A stretch of DNA of 57,069 bases from CAIXLI01 sp964587125 (GTDB lineage Bacteria > Pseudomonadota > Alphaproteobacteria > UBA9219), in assembly GCA_964587125.1 (NCBI GenBank), contig CAZPKC010000013.1, positions 1-57,069 on the forward strand, written 5' to 3'. The notes under the pieces are model-generated. The model was not told the origin of the DNA, searched no databases, and was given only the letters and a program-made list of their open reading frames with translations. The translations under genes and the position numbers were made by a program. This document shows positions 7,390 through 16,329 of this stretch, piece by piece (positions within the stretch are counted from its first letter, which is position 1; every line of letters starts with the position of its first letter).

Positions 7390-8928
7390 CTAAAACGCCT
7401 GCCCGCGCTTCAGAAGAGTCGGAATCGTTTTCAGCAAAATCACGATGTCGAGCCACAAACTCCAGTTACGGGCGTACCACGCCTCGAGAGTCACGCGTTC
7501 CTTGAAGGTCAGTTGATTGCGGCCGCTGACTTGCCACGGGCCGGTGATTCCGGGACGCACGGATTCGTAGGAACTGAAATCTTCGGCGTAGAAATCTTCC
7601 TGTCCCGCCATGCAGGGGCGCGGACCGACGAGGCTCATGTCGCCCCTCAGCACGTTGATGAGCTGCGGCAATTCGTCGATGCTGGTGCGGCGCATAAATC
7701 GGCCGAACTTGGTGATACGCACATCGTTTTTCAATTTTTGGAACTTATTCCATTCTTCGGCAGCTTCCGGATTTTCGGCCAACGTGCGGTCCAAAACTTC
7801 TTCGGCATCGGTTCGCATCGAGCGGAATTTATAGCATTGGAACAACCGCCCCCCCTGCCCGACCCTGGGTTGCTTGAAAAAAGCGGGGCCCCCATCCCGG
7901 CGGATGATCGCGGTGACCGCGAGAAAAAGCGGCGACAAGATCAGCAAGGCCGTGCCCGAAAGCGTCACGTCGACCACGCGCTTGATCAGGCGCGGCAGGG
8001 GAAGCTTCAGGCGGTTTGTGTCGTGCAGCATCATGACGTCTTGCATGATGAAATGATGCGGCGTCATCGTGCTGGACGGCAAACCCAGCCACGGCGGAAT
8101 AATGGAACACGGCACGCGCGCGCGCGGCAGGGATTTCAGCGCCGACTGATACCGTTCGATGTCGCTGCCTTCGAGCGCCAGAAAAACATAATGCGCGTCA
8201 TGAAGCACCAGCATCTGTTTCCATGCGCGGGTCTTTTTCATGTCCGACAACACGGAGGGCGGCAACTGATCGAGGATCGTAAAGCCAAGCTGTTTATCGC
8301 GCGACAGAGCCCTCAAAGCTTCCGTCGCCGTGGGGCCTTCGCCGATGACGATTGCGGGAATGTTCCAGACTCCGGCTTTGTCCAGACGGCGGCGCGCCAG
8401 CGCGCGTCCGACAAGAGAGAAAACGGCGAACAAAACCCAGCAAAACGCCGTCCACAAACGCGAGCCGTTATCGCGCGAGGCGAATTCGATAAAACCGTTC
8501 GCGATAAACCCGACGCTCGCGGCGCCGAGAATCTGCCCGATTGTTTCCCAGTAAGGCAAACGCTGGCGATAATGGCCGCGGCTGTCGAGCCAGAGAATCA
8601 CCGTCAGGCCGATGGCCCAAAAAACGGTGAAGCTCTGCCATGTGATAAGATCGAACATATCGCGCGGCAGTTCTCCATCCACCAAAATGCGGCGCATAAA
8701 AACAAAAAACACGTCGCCGAGATAAGAGAGGGCAAGGGCGCAAATATCGGCGCCGAGCATCCAGCGGCCGGACATATGCATACGGCTTTGAAAATCGGGG
8801 AAAACCTGCGGAACGGACGAAAACGCCCCCTTCCATCCCGGTAAATTGGGAACGGAGGTCTTTTCGGGTATCGAATCCTTTTCAGAATGAAGCCGGAACA
8901 TAAATCCCCAAAATTTAGGTCTGATCAT
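7390..8928 (-). CDS. WbaP-type undecaprenyl-phosphate sugar-phosphate transferase
   Basis: This 512-residue membrane enzyme should start an exopolysaccharide or O-antigen repeat by moving a hexose-1-phosphate onto undecaprenyl phosphate. Layout: an N-terminal region with four to five membrane helices (about residues 55-180), a CoA-binding-like Rossmann segment (VIGEGPTATEALRAL), then from about residue 310 the catalytic bacterial sugar transferase domain: KRVVDVTLSG, FKQPRVGQGG, YKFRSMRTDAEE, RRTSIDELPQLINVL, SLVGPRP, and RPGITGPWQVSGRN. The end KTIPTLLKRGQAF is typical. It stands alone, with no capsule cluster around it. The sugar cannot be told from sequence. Confidence 0.9.
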   Translation of the reverse strand: MIRPKFWGFMFRLHSEKDSIPEKTSVPNLPGWKGAFSSVPQVFPDFQSRMHMSGRWMLGADICALALSYLGDVFFVFMRRILVDGELPRDMFDLITWQSFTVFWAIGLTVILWLDSRGHYRQRLPYWETIGQILGAASVGFIANGFIEFASRDNGSRLWTAFCWVLFAVFSLVGRALARRRLDKAGVWNIPAIVIGEGPTATEALRALSRDKQLGFTILDQLPPSVLSDMKKTRAWKQMLVLHDAHYVFLALEGSDIERYQSALKSLPRARVPCSIIPPWLGLPSSTMTPHHFIMQDVMMLHDTNRLKLPLPRLIKRVVDVTLSGTALLILSPLFLAVTAIIRRDGGPAFFKQPRVGQGGRLFQCYKFRSMRTDAEEVLDRTLAENPEAAEEWNKFQKLKNDVRITKFGRFMRRTSIDELPQLINVLRGDMSLVGPRPCMAGQEDFYAEDFSSYESVRPGITGPWQVSGRNQLTFKERVTLEAWYARNWSLWLDIVILLKTIPTLLKRGQAF

Positions 8929-9328
8929 TAGTTAATCGCCGCCACGCGGGTCTTTACCTAATCCATATCCGAGTATATGTAACGCCTGAAAACCTGACCT
9001 TTGATTTGTACCACGAAAGTATTAACGACTCAACTAGTCGGAACCTTTGGACAGAACTTTTTTTGATCCTTTACATGCCGTAGTATTTTTACGGGATGTT
9101 TTCTACTAATAGTAGGTATAATTGGTTTATTTGCTTTCCGATTTTATATCAGCGGGCCTATGAAATCCGATTTGCCGTCTGATTTCACTCGCTCTGCGCC
9201 TCGCCTGTCGCTTGCCCGGCTAACCGCATAGTTTACAACGGGTTCTTCAGTCCGGCGAGCAACAGGCTTTACGCAATAAAAAGGGGCTCGCCTTCGCTCG
9301 CGGGCGCTCGTGATCCATACGAGTCACT
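8929..9328. other. Intergenic region with dispersed repeat copy A
   Basis: About 400 bp between the WbaP-like gene start and the recO stop. It must contain the promoter of the WbaP-like gene; I cannot place it firmly. It contains the dispersed repeat at 9148-9225. No gene with a ribosome site was seen. Confidence 0.5.
9148..9225. repeat. 78-bp dispersed repeat, copy A
   Basis: It begins ATCAGCGGGC and contains the invariant block CTCGCTCTGCGCCTCGCCTG followed by TCGCTTGCC. Aligned without gaps to copy B at 17064-17141 it differs at roughly 12 to 16 of 78 positions, clustered in two short blocks. Here it is intergenic. Confidence 0.75.
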
Positions 9329-10120
9329 TCATGGGGAAGTTGGTATTAAAAGTTCTTTTTCACCGGTTTCGGCGTTTTCTGCCGCCTTTCTATAAAACTC
9401 CAACAGCCTTTGCCGCGCCTGCGGCAAATCTCCGTCGCGCGGGATCAAAAGACGGGAATGAGGATTGGCAAAGACATGGCGCGACAGGAAGTGGCCGGTC
9501 ATTTCGAGGCCTTGTAAAATATCGGAAGCGCTCCAAGCGCCGCCTCCGAGCAAAAACGCCGGAAGGGGAAAAAGTTTATCCCGATAAGGCGCTCCGGCCT
9601 CGAAAGATACGGCGCGGCCCGTGCGCGGACTTACATAAGCCAGATTTTCCGTCTCGCCGCTCGCGGCGCATTGGCTGAGGTCGAGTCCGTAGCCGAGCGC
9701 CTGCAAAAGCGCCATTTCCCATTTGATATAAACGGGAGCCCACAAATCGGCGTCTTGCAATGACAAAAGCGTCGCAAGCCCCGCATAGACTCCCGGCATC
9801 GGCTGGCGTTCGGGCAGACTCGCTTCCGTCACGGCGCAGGCGGACGAGATGATCGCGATGATCTCGGGCGCATCGAGCCACAACGCCGCCTGCGCCGCGA
9901 TAAGATCGAGCGTATAATTGCCCAAATGATCGACGAGGCGCGCGCGCCATTTTGCCTGCACGCGGTTGCCCGATTGCAGAACCGGCCTCGACGCGCGTCC
10001 CTGCCCGCCCGGAACCAATCCCGCGTGACGCCCGTGCGCGGCGGTCAATAACGATACCACCGCCGCATTTTCGCCGTGCGGCCGCGCCGATAAGACTATG
10101 CCCTCGTCGATCCATTCCAT
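9329..10120 (-). CDS. recO: DNA repair protein RecO
   Basis: RecO helps RecR load RecA at gaps in the RecFOR recombination pathway. The 263-residue protein starts with the typical OB-fold N-terminus (MEWIDEGIVLSARPHGE, then ALVSLLT-like VVSLLTAAHGRHAGLVPGG). The alphaproteobacterial C-terminal block DLSQCAASGETENLAYVSPRTGRAVS is present; the full four-Cys zinc site of some RecO proteins is absent. It is divergent from the glycosyltransferase at 10204. In many relatives recO follows era; here era is not adjacent. Confidence 0.92.
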   Translation of the reverse strand: MEWIDEGIVLSARPHGENAAVVSLLTAAHGRHAGLVPGGQGRASRPVLQSGNRVQAKWRARLVDHLGNYTLDLIAAQAALWLDAPEIIAIISSACAVTEASLPERQPMPGVYAGLATLLSLQDADLWAPVYIKWEMALLQALGYGLDLSQCAASGETENLAYVSPRTGRAVSFEAGAPYRDKLFPLPAFLLGGGAWSASDILQGLEMTGHFLSRHVFANPHSRLLIPRDGDLPQARQRLLEFYRKAAENAETGEKELLIPTSP

Positions 10121-10203
10121 GCGAGGAAGGCTAGCAGAGAGACTCTTTGTTCGCTATAGATGAACGATCCGCTCATCGTCGATTTATTCCATAGACCCAC
10201 TCA

Positions 10204-11874
10204 ATGTCCATTGTCCTTCATTACACGTCGATCAAGCCAAAAACAGGAACCGAACGCGAAGTTTTCGGGCTGCATGTGGCGATTGCGGATTTGCTGAAAG
10301 CTTATTTCCGGTACGCGCGCGCGGAGAAATTTTCGTTTCTGATCGGGACGGATGAAGAAAAGAAGGAAGTGCAGGAGATTGCGGCGCAGGCAGGGGTCGA
10401 GGCAATGCGCCTGATTGCGCTCGACCGGCGTTATCCGGAAAAAAATCTCTCGCAGTTCTCGACCGTGTTTCGCGCGGAGCCCGATACGCGCCAGCTTTTA
10501 TGGCAAAGGCAACTGGCGGAAAATTTTAATTTCTGCGGCCTTGCGCACGCGATCAGCGGCGTGGAGGCAGGCGAAGTTTTGCAGGACTATTGCCTTGCGC
10601 CCTCGTGGGATACGGATGCGATCATTTGCCCTTCGCAGGCGGTGAAAAACGCTATTCGCGCTTTTTGGGATTCCTACGGCGATTATTTGAACAAACGTTT
10701 TGGCGCAGATTATCGATGCCCCGTCCAATTGCCCGTTATTCCCCTTGGCGTAGACATTGAAAAATTCGCGGCCAAAACCACGGCTGATAAACGCGCGGCG
10801 CAACGCAAGGCGCTTGGCGTCGGCGAAAACGACATCGTTTTGCTGTGGGTCGGAAGATTAAGCGCCGCGATCAAGGCGCATCCTCTCGCGATGTTTCGGG
10901 CGGCGGAAATCGCCGCGCAAAAAACGTCCGCGCGCGTGCATCTTGTCATGATCGGCTATTTCGTGCCGACTGAAGTCGAGACGCAGTTCAAAAAACTTGC
11001 CGCCGATATGTGCGATAAAGCTATCGTGACTTTCATAGCTTCCGACGATGCGCGTTTTCCCGATGGCTTGTGGGCGGCGGGAGATATTTTCCTGTCGTTG
11101 ATCGACAATATGCAGGAAAGCTTCGGCCTGACTCCCATCGAGGCGATGGCCGCCGGATTGCCGCGCGTCATAAGCGATTGGGACGGATACCGCGACTGCG
11201 TGACGGATAGCGAAGACGGTTTTCTCATCCGCACGGCGCAGCCGCCCGCCGGAAACGGGTTCGATTTGACCGCGCAGGTGTTGAGCGGACGCGAAGTTTA
11301 TGGAGGATTTCTCGCCAAAGCCGCGCTGACGGTCGCGGTCGATGCGCAGCAGGCTGGAGATCGTTTGGCCCGACTGATCGCGGATAAAAATCTGCGCGCG
11401 TCGATGGCCGAAAAAGCGCGCATACGGGCAAGCAAAATTTATGATTGGCGGCATATCATTCCGGCGTATGAAGATTTATGGACGGAATTGGAGGCGCAGA
11501 GAAAGGCGGCGGCATCCCGCGAAAAGAAAGAATCCCATCTTTCCGCCCTGCCCCAGCTTCCCGATCCTTATACGATGTATGAGGCTTATCCTTCCGCGAT
11601 TTTGACCGAGGCCGATTGTTTATGGCTTGCGGCGTCGACCAAACACATTAAAACCCTCCTGCAATATTCCATCAACACCTATGCCCACGATGTCCTGATC
11701 CCTCCCGACGCTATTTCCGCGCTTCTCGTTTGGCTTGGGAAAAATACGAATGCTTCGATCGCTTCCGTCTTTGCGCGTTTTCCGGCTTTGGATAAGCCGA
11801 GTTTGTGGCGCACGATTGCGTGGCTGCAGAAGCTTGGGATTGTTAGAAATTCAGCTTGCCAAGCCGAAAGTTAG
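10204..11874 (+). CDS. GT4-family glycosyltransferase with C-terminal extension
   Basis: This 556-residue soluble protein has a GT-B fold. The donor-binding half carries VLLWVGRLSAAIKAHPLAMFRA, HLVMIGYF, and the E-x7-E type block ESFGLTPIEAMAAGLPRVIS-DWDGYRD at about residues 305-330, which marks family GT4 retaining enzymes. After the GT domain (about residue 430) a roughly 120-residue extension follows that I do not recognise. Translation starts at ATG 10204 (MSIVLHYTSIKPKTGTERE). The acceptor is unknown. It sits alone between recO and trxA. Confidence 0.8.
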   Translation: MSIVLHYTSIKPKTGTEREVFGLHVAIADLLKAYFRYARAEKFSFLIGTDEEKKEVQEIAAQAGVEAMRLIALDRRYPEKNLSQFSTVFRAEPDTRQLLWQRQLAENFNFCGLAHAISGVEAGEVLQDYCLAPSWDTDAIICPSQAVKNAIRAFWDSYGDYLNKRFGADYRCPVQLPVIPLGVDIEKFAAKTTADKRAAQRKALGVGENDIVLLWVGRLSAAIKAHPLAMFRAAEIAAQKTSARVHLVMIGYFVPTEVETQFKKLAADMCDKAIVTFIASDDARFPDGLWAAGDIFLSLIDNMQESFGLTPIEAMAAGLPRVISDWDGYRDCVTDSEDGFLIRTAQPPAGNGFDLTAQVLSGREVYGGFLAKAALTVAVDAQQAGDRLARLIADKNLRASMAEKARIRASKIYDWRHIIPAYEDLWTELEAQRKAAASREKKESHLSALPQLPDPYTMYEAYPSAILTEADCLWLAASTKHIKTLLQYSINTYAHDVLIPPDAISALLVWLGKNTNASIASVFARFPALDKPSLWRTIAWLQKLGIVRNSACQAES

Positions 11875-11997
11875 ATGTAGAGTCTTAAAACAAGCGCGCA
11901 GGGTGAAGTTCAGCGCCTTCCTTCCCCTTTCCTCAATGGAAGGCCTTGAAAACGCGCAATCGGACACCACATCTGGTGAAACACTTGGGAGGATATC

Positions 11998-12324
11998 ATG
12001 GGCGCAGCAACAAAAGCCGTTACCGACTCTAGCTTCGAGTCCGATGTTCTGAAGGCCGGTCAGCCCGTTTTGGTCGACTTCTGGGCCGAATGGTGCGGGC
12101 CATGCAAAATGGTCGGCCCCATTCTCGAGGAAATCGCCACGGAGTTTGAAGGAAAGTTGACGATTGCCAAGGTCAACGTCGATGAGAATCCGACGACGCC
12201 CGGCAAATACGGCATCCGCAGCATTCCGACGCTGATGCTGTTTAAAAACGGCCAGCATGTGGCGACTAAAATCGGCGCCGCGCCGAAAACGGCGCTTCAG
12301 ACGTGGATTAAGGAAAATACCTAG
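11998..12324 (+). CDS. trxA: Thioredoxin TrxA
   Basis: A 108-residue cytoplasmic disulfide reductase. The active site WCGPCK (Cys33 and Cys36) is preceded by the typical VLVDFWAEW, and the cis-Pro loop is present as SIPTLMLFKNG. A strong GGAGG ribosome site precedes ATG 11998. Alphaproteobacterial trxA often follows addA/addB or folC; here it follows a glycosyltransferase gene. Confidence 0.96.
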   Translation: MGAATKAVTDSSFESDVLKAGQPVLVDFWAEWCGPCKMVGPILEEIATEFEGKLTIAKVNVDENPTTPGKYGIRSIPTLMLFKNGQHVATKIGAAPKTALQTWIKENT

Positions 12325-12337
12325 GCGTTCGGATCGT

Positions 12338-13276
12338 TTAATTTTCCACGAGAATTTCCAATTTCGCGCGCTGCCGATTGATCTTTCTTTTCTGCGCAAT
12401 CTGATAGGCGGCGAGGCTGCCCGTGACAAGCGCTATGCCGACATATTGATGCAGGCTTAGGACTTCGTTCAACAACAAAACAGAAAAAAACGACGTAAAG
12501 ATGGGCTCGAGCTTCGCCATCAGGCTGTATTGAAACGAGCCGAGAAGAGAAATGCCCCAGAACATGCAGAAATTGGCCACTATGACCGATGCGCAAATGG
12601 CGATCAAACAGGCGTCGCCGGTCAAAGACGCCGGAAGATGCGGCATTTGGAAAAAGAGCGCGGGCAAAGTCAAAACCGCCGCGATTAGAAAATTCTCCGC
12701 GCCAACGACGATGGGATGGCGTTTTTGCGTCTGATGCCCATAAACATACAGGCGTCCTACCGCGACAAGCGCAGACATGAAAGCCAACCCCATGCCGATC
12801 CAGTTCGCCTCCGGCTGCGAATGCCAAAGGTCGAGCACGAGCGTCAATCCGAAAAGCGCCATGATCGTCGTCGCGATATTGATGCCGTCGAGTCTGATCT
12901 CCCCTTTCCACGCCATGAAAAAGAGCAGCATCAGCGTGTGCGTATAGACGATGATGATGACGAGCGGCCCAGGAATATAAAGGAGCGCGAACATAATGCC
13001 GAAGACGGAACACGCTTGAAGAGCGCCGCCTATGATGCCTTGCTTCATATCCTCGCGCGTTTGAAAAAGCGGCTTGCGCGTTAGAGCGCAATAAAGCCCC
13101 ATGCCGAGGCCGCGCGCCCACGTCATGACGATAACCAAAAGAACCGCATTGCCGCCGTCGGCATAAACGGCGCGCGACGCGGGAGGGTAAAGGCCATAGG
13201 TCAGCGCCGCTAAAGCGGCGCACATCAGGCCTACCTTGTGTGGATTGGCTTTGAAAAACCTGACAAGGGCGTTCAT
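12338..13276 (-). CDS. EamA/DMT-family transporter
   Basis: A 312-residue inner-membrane protein with ten predicted hydrophobic segments in two halves, as in the drug/metabolite transporter superfamily. The second half contains the typical MAKLEPIFTSFFSVLLLNEVLS-like stretch (conserved E-P and the L-x-E-x-L near the ninth helix). The substrate cannot be told. Its start overlaps the stop of the RNA methyltransferase gene by 4 nt (ATGA), and these two plus the 114-residue gene at 13781 form an operon. It is convergent with trxA, only 13 bp apart. Confidence 0.82.
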   Translation of the reverse strand: MNALVRFFKANPHKVGLMCAALAALTYGLYPPASRAVYADGGNAVLLVIVMTWARGLGMGLYCALTRKPLFQTREDMKQGIIGGALQACSVFGIMFALLYIPGPLVIIIVYTHTLMLLFFMAWKGEIRLDGINIATTIMALFGLTLVLDLWHSQPEANWIGMGLAFMSALVAVGRLYVYGHQTQKRHPIVVGAENFLIAAVLTLPALFFQMPHLPASLTGDACLIAICASVIVANFCMFWGISLLGSFQYSLMAKLEPIFTSFFSVLLLNEVLSLHQYVGIALVTGSLAAYQIAQKRKINRQRAKLEILVEN

Positions 13277-13776
13277 GCGCGCCCTCGTTTGGGCTGCGTT
13301 TTGCTTCCTCCGACGCGCACCGGACGTTCGGCGAAAGAGCCGAGGCTTATCATGCGGTCATAAATCACAAGCGCGCCGGCGATGCCGACGTTCACGCAGA
13401 ATTTCGTCGGAATTTTCACGATATGGTCGCAACGCTCGACCATCTCATGCGACAGGCTGCCTTTTTCGGGGCCGAGCACGTAAGCGGCGCGCAAGGGATG
13501 GCGGAAACTGGGCAGATCGGTCGCTTCGTCAATCAATTCGACGCCGACCAAAGAGCAATCCTTGGGCAGCGCAAATTCGCCGATGTTTTCATACGCGTAA
13601 AAAGGCAGATGAATGTCGGCGTGAGAGGTATCGGTTGATTTGATTTCGGCGTAATTGATCGCCGCGCCCACGGTGAAAAAGAAACTCGCGCCGAACGCGT
13701 GCGACGTGCGCACCAGATTGCCGAGATTGAAGCCTTTGCTGATTCCCTCGGCGCCGACGGCGAAATAACCGCGCAT
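13273..13776 (-). CDS. TrmH/SpoU-family RNA methyltransferase
   Basis: A 167-residue SPOUT enzyme using SAM to 2'-O-methylate RNA, probably tRNA. The three SPOUT motifs are visible: NLGNLVRTSHAFGA near the N-terminus, YVLGPEKGSLS in the middle, and KIPTKFCVNVGIAGALVIYD at the C-terminal trefoil knot. It is a short form without an extra N-terminal RNA-binding domain. It lies in a three-gene operon, 4 nt after the upstream gene and overlapping the transporter gene. The exact target is unknown. Confidence 0.88.
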   Translation of the reverse strand: MRGYFAVGAEGISKGFNLGNLVRTSHAFGASFFFTVGAAINYAEIKSTDTSHADIHLPFYAYENIGEFALPKDCSLVGVELIDEATDLPSFRHPLRAAYVLGPEKGSLSHEMVERCDHIVKIPTKFCVNVGIAGALVIYDRMISLGSFAERPVRVGGSKTQPKRGRA

Positions 13777-13780
13777 GGCC

Positions 13781-14125
13781 TCAGTTCACAATCCGAGCGG
13801 TTGCCTGGTCATAAATGTCTTGAATGAGAACGCGCTGCTTGACGCGGAAGGATATGCGGTCCTGCACGGGTTTGGGTAAATCGGTCATTTTGACGATGTT
13901 CTTCTTCAAAAGAATCATGATGACGTCTTCGACGGCGCGCGCCATTTCATTATCGGTCTGGCGCAACGCGTTTAAGGCGGTTTCGACCTGCTGAGGGTCT
14001 TGTCCCCGTTGTCTCAGGAAAGCGAGAACCTCGGGACTGTTATGCGGAACCATCTCGCCGCCGGCCAAGCCGCGCGTGCTGATTTTAACGATTTGTCCGC
14101 TTTCATTTCGCAGAATATAAGGCAT
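13781..14125 (-). CDS. Conserved small protein of unknown function
   Basis: A 114-residue soluble protein. It resembles a small proteobacterial family whose members open with an RNESG(Q/R)IV-type strand and carry SPEVLAFL, then a helical EDVIMILLKKNIVKMTDLPKP segment; some databases misname them tryptophan synthase beta-like. The N-terminus MPYILRNESGQIVKIS was chosen because it matches that pattern and has GGGTGAGA upstream. An upstream in-frame ATG at 14173 would add 16 unlikely residues. It is the first gene of an operon with an RNA methyltransferase. No function is assigned. Confidence 0.7.
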   Translation of the reverse strand: MPYILRNESGQIVKISTRGLAGGEMVPHNSPEVLAFLRQRGQDPQQVETALNALRQTDNEMARAVEDVIMILLKKNIVKMTDLPKPVQDRISFRVKQRVLIQDIYDQATARIVN

Positions 14126-14260
14126 GACACATCTCACCCTTTTTGCAGGAAACTGTCTTTTACCATAACGCATAAGGGATGGGGAGTGAATTTATTTTCT
14201 CTGGATTCGCGCGGTCGTCTGAACTAGAAGCCCCTATCCTGAAAACATTGGAGCACGTAA

Positions 14261-14530
14261 ATGGCAAACGAATCAAAAGCGCAAGAACATACAGGCGGCG
14301 TTTCCGGCGAAAGACTGCGTTCTTTCATTAAACGGATCGAAAAGCTCGAGGAAGACAAGGCCGCCGTCGGCGAAGACCTGAAAGAGGTCTATGCCGAGGC
14401 CAAAGGCGTCGGGTTCGACGTTAAAACCATCCGCCAAATCGTGCGCCTGCGGAAAGTTGAGCTTGAAAAACGCCGCGAAAGCGAGGAATTATTGGAGCTG
14501 TACAAGGCTGCAATCGGCATGGAGGACTAG
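14261..14530 (+). CDS. gapR: GapR-family nucleoid protein (DUF2312)
   Basis: This 89-residue protein matches DUF2312, whose characterised member GapR in Caulobacter binds overtwisted AT-rich DNA ahead of forks and RNA polymerase and helps topoisomerases. Visible features: the coiled-coil RLRSFIKRIEKLEEDKAAVGEDLKEVYAEAKGVGFDVKTIRQIVRLRK and the end LLELYKAAIGM. GapR orthologues are nearly universal in Alphaproteobacteria, which supports the host assignment. It is the first gene of a plus-strand run; the YdcF-like gene starts 6 nt after its stop. Confidence 0.9.
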   Translation: MANESKAQEHTGGVSGERLRSFIKRIEKLEEDKAAVGEDLKEVYAEAKGVGFDVKTIRQIVRLRKVELEKRRESEELLELYKAAIGMED

Positions 14531-14536
14531 GCCCTC

Positions 14537-15328
14537 ATGGCGTTTTTTCTTTCCAAGGTTCTGTGGGCGTTCTTGTCCCCCGGCTGCTTGCTGGCGCTCA
14601 TGCTGGCGGGCGGATTGGCGCTTGAGGCGGCTTCGCGCGCGGCATGGAAGAAAACGGGCAGAATTCTTTGCGTTTCGGCGACTTTCTGCCTCGCGGCGAT
14701 CGCTATTTTGCCGGTTGGAGATTGGGCGCTGACGCCTCTTGAAAACCGCTTTGCGTTCGATCCGCCGGATCGCGTGGACGGAATCGTTGTCCTCGGCGGC
14801 GACGAAGAAACGGAAATTTCCGAAGGTCGCGGCCAGCCCGTGGCGCTCGATTCGATGCGCCGGTACGTCATGCTCAAAGATATGGAACGGCGTTATCCCG
14901 ACGCCAAACTGGTGTTTTCGGGCGGATTCGCCATGCGTCATCCGGACGGGCATATACCGCCGTCCGATATCGCCGACCTTATCATGACCGACATCGGCGT
15001 TCCGACGAACCGGATGATTTTCGAAAAAAACTCTCGCAACACGTATGAAAACGCCGTTTTTTCGGCAAACCTTGTGCATCCGAACGCGTCGCAAAAATGG
15101 CTTCTGGTGACGAGCGCGTGGCATATGCCGCGCGCGATGGGTTGCTTCCGTCAGGCAGGATGGAACGTTTTTGCGGCTCCGACGGGCTATTTCACGCCCG
15201 GCACTTACCAACTGGTTCCCGTTCGTTTTGAAAAACAAATACGCAACTTGACTCTGGCCGCGCACGAATATGTCGGCCTCCTCTCCTATTGGCTTATGGG
15301 AAGGACAAGCGAGCTATGGCCCGGTTAA
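14537..15328 (+). CDS. YdcF/ElyC-like DUF218 membrane protein
   Basis: A 263-residue protein with two N-terminal membrane helices (about residues 5-28 and 40-65) followed by a DUF218 domain. DUF218 landmarks seen: GIVVLGGDEETE, SGGFAMR, DIGVPTNRMIFEKNSRNTYENA, and TSAWHMPRAMGCFRQAGW. E. coli ElyC affects use of the undecaprenyl carrier in envelope synthesis; the reaction is not settled. Its 3' end overlaps the start of the transglycosylase gene, so both belong to one operon with gapR. Confidence 0.85.
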   Translation: MAFFLSKVLWAFLSPGCLLALMLAGGLALEAASRAAWKKTGRILCVSATFCLAAIAILPVGDWALTPLENRFAFDPPDRVDGIVVLGGDEETEISEGRGQPVALDSMRRYVMLKDMERRYPDAKLVFSGGFAMRHPDGHIPPSDIADLIMTDIGVPTNRMIFEKNSRNTYENAVFSANLVHPNASQKWLLVTSAWHMPRAMGCFRQAGWNVFAAPTGYFTPGTYQLVPVRFEKQIRNLTLAAHEYVGLLSYWLMGRTSELWPG

Positions 15329-16200
15329 AGCCGCTTTGCCTGCTTTTCGCCGCGGCGGTTTTTTCCGGCTCAAGCGCGGAAGCGTCGCCTTTGCGCACGA
15401 TGTCCGAATATTCCTGGCTGCAACAACTCGAACAGCAGGCCGTCGAGGACGGCGTTTCCCCCAATGTCGTGCACGAAGCTTTGGATAATTTTTCGCCCAA
15501 CCCCCGCGTCGTTGAATTGGATCAAAAACAACCGGAAGCGACGGTCGCTTTCGAAACGTATCGCCATAACGCCGTCACGCCCGCGCGCGTCAAAAAAGGC
15601 GCGGAAGCCTTGCGCCTTTATGAAAAAGAACTCGCGGCGATCGAAGCGCGCACGGGCGTCCCGCCGCAGATCGTCATAGCTTTGTGGGGCAGCGAAAGCA
15701 GCTTCGGCCAGAATACCGGCGATTTCGATGTCGTGAACGCTCTGGCGACATTGGTTTACGTCGGCCGCCGCGCCGATTTTTTCAAATCCGAACTTTTCGC
15801 CGCGCTGCATATTCTGGAGCGCGAACACATGGCTGCGGACGACTTGCGCGGCTCGTGGGCGGGCGCCATGGGCCAATGCCAGTTCATGCCCTCGACCTAT
15901 TTGAAATACGCCGTCGATCCGAGCGGAAAAGGCCGCCCCGATATCTGGAACGATCCCGTGGACGCTTTGGCCTCCATCGCCAACTATCTCGCGGCGGAGG
16001 GTTGGAAGCGCGGGATGACGTGGGGGCATGAGGTCGAAGACGGCGGCGACAGATCGCAAGAATCGTTCGTTCAACCGGACGGCGAGGGAAGCGGGGGGTT
16101 TCTCGTCACCGATAATTTTCGCGCCCTGACGCGCTGGAACCATTCGACTTATTTCGCCTTGTCGGTGGGATTGCTGGCGGATGCGATCAAGAATGATTAA
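15316..16200 (+). CDS. MltB-like lytic murein transglycosylase (GH103)
   Basis: A 294-residue exported enzyme that cuts the glycan strand of peptidoglycan. The signal peptide is MARLKPLCLLFAAAVFSGSSAEA. The SLT_2 catalytic core has the Glu in IALWGSESSFG, followed by RADFFKSELFAAL, SWAGAMGQCQFMPSTYLKYA and DPVDALASIANYL. No lipobox and no C-terminal peptidoglycan-binding domain are seen, so it is a soluble periplasmic form. ATG 15316 was chosen over 15289 because the signal peptide begins there and AAGGAC lies upstream. It overlaps the previous gene by 13 nt. Confidence 0.9.
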   Translation: MARLKPLCLLFAAAVFSGSSAEASPLRTMSEYSWLQQLEQQAVEDGVSPNVVHEALDNFSPNPRVVELDQKQPEATVAFETYRHNAVTPARVKKGAEALRLYEKELAAIEARTGVPPQIVIALWGSESSFGQNTGDFDVVNALATLVYVGRRADFFKSELFAALHILEREHMAADDLRGSWAGAMGQCQFMPSTYLKYAVDPSGKGRPDIWNDPVDALASIANYLAAEGWKRGMTWGHEVEDGGDRSQESFVQPDGEGSGGFLVTDNFRALTRWNHSTYFALSVGLLADAIKND

Positions 16201-16226
16201 AAAAAAAGCCATTATTTACCGCTCGG

Positions 16227-16241
16227 TTAACCATATTTTCC
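16227..16241. promoter_or_regulatory. CtrA-like half-site
   Basis: TTAACCATATTTTCC contains the extended CtrA half-site TTAACCAT, with a poor second half. It lies about 90 bp before the start of the unknown gene at 16330. Confidence 0.25.
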
Positions 16242-16329
16242 CGGGATTAGTTTCAGCTTTTTGTGGTAGAGTCAGGGCCTCGGGAATTTTGCCGGTTTGG
16301 CCGGACAACGAAATTTTGAGAGGATTATT

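Noticed and set aside
7300..8844. A 514-residue open frame antisense to the WbaP-like gene
   Set aside because: The opposite strand has all catalytic motifs of the sugar transferase; this frame is Arg/Gln/His-rich and matches no family.
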